Origin: Gp7-AA10 sp035636095
GTDB lineage: Bacteria > Acidobacteriota > Thermoanaerobaculia > Gp7-AA8
Assembly: GCA_035636095.1 (NCBI GenBank)
Contig: DASPZU010000061.1
Location: 1-15,247, forward strand
Reading direction: 5' to 3'
Length of the DNA stretch: 15,247 nt
Part shown: positions 13,789 through 15,247 of the stretch, one piece after another
Numbering within the stretch: position 1 is the stretch's first letter
How the letters are laid out: every line of letters begins with the position of its first letter
The notes under the pieces: generated by a model
The model's database searches: none
Told to the model about the DNA's origin: nothing
The model's input: the letters and a program-made list of their open reading frames with translations, nothing else
Translations under genes and position numbers: made by a program

Positions 13789-15126
13789 ATGCCTTCCCCC
13801 GGTCACTACTCTGCAGCGGCGAAACTGCTTAGGCCCAGCGGAGCGTCAACCTTGACCGCGAAAGCGGCTACACCAGTACTTTCGATATTTCTCGAGAAGG
13901 AAGGCATTTCCGAAACGGATATCGTGGAGCCCCGCCCTGGTTCATTCGCAACGCCAATCAAAGTTGGCAAGATCGACGGAACCCTCTATACGTATTCATC
14001 GCCGCCACATCTCCCTTCTTGGGCGTCGTTCTTCGGGACCTCAATAAACGAGGACGTTCTCCGCCTTGAAACCGCAAGCGCCTCGGCGGTCCTCGTTGTC
14101 CCGATGAAAAACCGGATTTTTGCCATTTCCTTTGGATATGGCCGACACCTTATCGCGCCGATGGCGATAGAACCGAACTTCGGACTGCGCACGACGCTGA
14201 ATTGCGTCCCAGAAAACAAAATTCGGTCGATCGACAAAAGATCGTTTGAGGGTGTCTCGAGTCACACACGCGAGCAGGCGAGCAAAGACACCTCGATCGG
14301 AGACTTCGGTCTTGATGTAGAGCGAGACGTTTTGCACGCTGTCGTCGGGACGCCCGGCGACGCCACACTCGGTCGGCGATTGGTAGGCATGGACTCTCTG
14401 ACGGCAACTTGCAAAGTCACGTTGCAGGAGTTGCCTGAGCTCTTGCAGGCGTATCTCGCGAGGAGCTCGGATACTGCTTACAAGATCCGATATCCGTGGG
14501 TCGATAATATTTTGGAAGTTCGAGATCCGGTCAAACGAGAGCGGCTCGATAACCAATTGATCGAGATACTTCGCTCCGGCGACGTCGGATCGACTTGGCT
14601 TGCAGTACCAGACATCATGGATTGGACAGACATCGCCGGCTTCTCGTACTCGAAAGCGAGCTCCGCCGATACGTATCCTGACCTTCACCTAAACGACTAC
14701 GTCGCGTTCACGGGTTCGGAAGAAATATCGGAGATGGCTCTAAGGCGTCACTATGTATTTGCCCGTCGCGCTTCAACGGAGCAAATCTTTGCGAAATGGC
14801 CTGTGTATCGTTGCTTATACGCCGAGATTTCAATCGATGACGAAACTTACCTTCTGAACGGTGGTGAGTGGTATCAGATCGACAATGACTTCGTTACGTT
14901 AGTAAACAAAGCAATTGAAAGCATACCGTCGAGCGGTGTCGCGCCATTGAGCTATAAACTCGGCGAGGACGAGGGGCAGTACAACCAAAGGCTCGCCGAA
15001 TCCATTAACGGATCTAGCTGCCTAGATCGGAAACTCATTAGCTATGGCGGCGGAAAGAGCAGCGTCGAATTCTGCGACGTTTTTACGCCGCCACGACAAG
15101 TCATCCAGAGGATGTCCCGAGCTTAG
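13789..15126 (+). CDS. DUF6119 / TIGR04141-type protein, probably 3'-truncated
   Basis: A 445-residue protein matching the sporadically distributed TIGR04141/DUF6119 family. Visible: VLSIFLEKEGISETDIVEP near the N-terminus, PHLPSWASFFG, FAISFGYGRHLI, GLRTTLNCVPENKIRSIDKR, the SHTREQAS segment, VVGTP with LVGMDSLTA, RCLYAEISIDDETYLLNGGE and SVEFCDVFT near the end. In the family that last segment runs into a conserved His-Val-Lys stretch and a further C-terminal part. Here homology stops at QVI (about 15105), and only six codons follow. The likely cause is the mobile element starting there. The function of the family is not established. It lies 37 bases after DUF429 on the same strand, with GAGGG about eight bases before the ATG. 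Confidence 0.75.
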   Translation: MPSPGHYSAAAKLLRPSGASTLTAKAATPVLSIFLEKEGISETDIVEPRPGSFATPIKVGKIDGTLYTYSSPPHLPSWASFFGTSINEDVLRLETASASAVLVVPMKNRIFAISFGYGRHLIAPMAIEPNFGLRTTLNCVPENKIRSIDKRSFEGVSSHTREQASKDTSIGDFGLDVERDVLHAVVGTPGDATLGRRLVGMDSLTATCKVTLQELPELLQAYLARSSDTAYKIRYPWVDNILEVRDPVKRERLDNQLIEILRSGDVGSTWLAVPDIMDWTDIAGFSYSKASSADTYPDLHLNDYVAFTGSEEISEMALRRHYVFARRASTEQIFAKWPVYRCLYAEISIDDETYLLNGGEWYQIDNDFVTLVNKAIESIPSSGVAPLSYKLGEDEGQYNQRLAESINGSSCLDRKLISYGGGKSSVEFCDVFTPPRQVIQRMSRA

Positions 15127-15140
15127 TTGAAAAGTGAGAT

Positions 15141-15197
15141 GGCGGTTCCTTTCACCGGGTCGTACGATCCGGTTGTGAAAGAGAAAGGAGAACCGCC
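15141..15197 (+). promoter_or_regulatory. Compound hairpin covering a Shine-Dalgarno site
   Basis: The outer arm GGCGGTTCCTTTC (15141-15153) is complementary to GAAAGGAGAACCGCC (15183-15197), apart from two unpaired bases. Inside is the near-perfect 20-base palindrome at 15154-15173 (ACCGGGTCGTACGATCCGGT). An alternative stem, CTTTCAC (15149-15155) with GTGAAAG (15175-15181), is also possible. The right outer arm contains AAAGGAG (15184-15190), the ribosome site for ATG 15198. In a read-through transcript the site would be paired. Confidence 0.6.
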
Positions 15198-15247
15198 ATG
15201 GAGAGAGCCTACCAGAAGAGAAGCGCCGGTAGATCGAGAGCAGGAAG
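15198..15247 (+). CDS. Start of an unidentified gene, possibly a transposase (partial)
   Basis: The first 16 codons (MERAYQKRSAGRSRAG) of a gene cut by the window edge. The start is well supported by AAAGGAG seven bases upstream. The basic N-terminus and the preceding hairpin would suit a transposase, but the peptide is too short to recognise. Confidence 0.45.
   Translation, partial: MERAYQKRSAGRSRAG

Larger units (their letters stand above)
15108..15247 (+). mobile_element. Left end of an unclassified insertion sequence (partial)
   Basis: From about 15108 the DUF6119 homology ends. A non-coding leader with a compound hairpin follows, then a new gene starting at 15198 and running off the window. 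This layout is that of an IS end with its transposase. No known terminal repeat could be assigned; a TGT at 15113-15115 might mark the end. The boundary is set only by loss of protein homology. Confidence 0.4.

Overview
The window looks like chromosomal DNA from a GC-rich bacterium, most likely an Acidobacteriota member. This rests on gene content: a secreted imidazolonepropionase-like amidohydrolase, an M13 metallopeptidase, and a Ser/Thr kinase fused through one membrane helix to a TolB-like beta-propeller, a combination typical of that phylum. The assignment is inference, not a database result. No rRNA, tRNA or CRISPR array was seen.

Layout. (i) 1-140: 3' end of a probable IS481-type insertion sequence, with the last 22 codons of its transposase and its repeat-bearing end. 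(ii) 175-4150: amidohydrolase (+), a small repeat-built coiled-coil gene (-) bracketed by heptanucleotide tandem repeats, and an M13 peptidase (+). (iii) 4226-6754: receptor-like kinase (-), convergent with the peptidase; the gap between them is filled by a double-hairpin repeat. (iv) 6814-7812: a minus-strand cluster of three HicB-like proteins and one DUF2283 protein, with no HicA toxin. (v) 7896-8786: two translationally coupled stand-alone TIR-domain genes (-); the second carries two frameshifts. (vi) 8885-13751: divergent operon (+) of a TM0106-type RecB nuclease/superfamily 1 helicase, a UDG-fold-like protein and a DUF429 RNase H-like protein, with stop/start overlaps. (vii) 13789-15126: a DUF6119/TIGR04141-type protein that seems cut short, followed by a second probable mobile element whose first gene begins at 15198 behind a hairpin covering its ribosome binding site.

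Up to about 12280 the DNA is strongly GC-rich. The genes after it are visibly less so, and several belong to families found sporadically among bacteria. With TIR genes, orphan antitoxin-like genes and mobile elements alongside, 6.8-15.2 kb reads as an accessory or defence-type island.

The window is also seeded with short palindromic dispersed repeats, between genes and inside them. One identical 25-base unit lies in frame in both the kinase and the helicase genes, adding the same GAPPTSAA peptide to unrelated proteins. The helicase gene carries two further repeat-derived inserts, one ending just before its Walker A motif.

The best candidate for an undescribed system is the nuclease-helicase / UDG-like / DUF429 operon, possibly with the divergent TIR pair and DUF6119. 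Joint function is inferred only from order, overlap and domain types.
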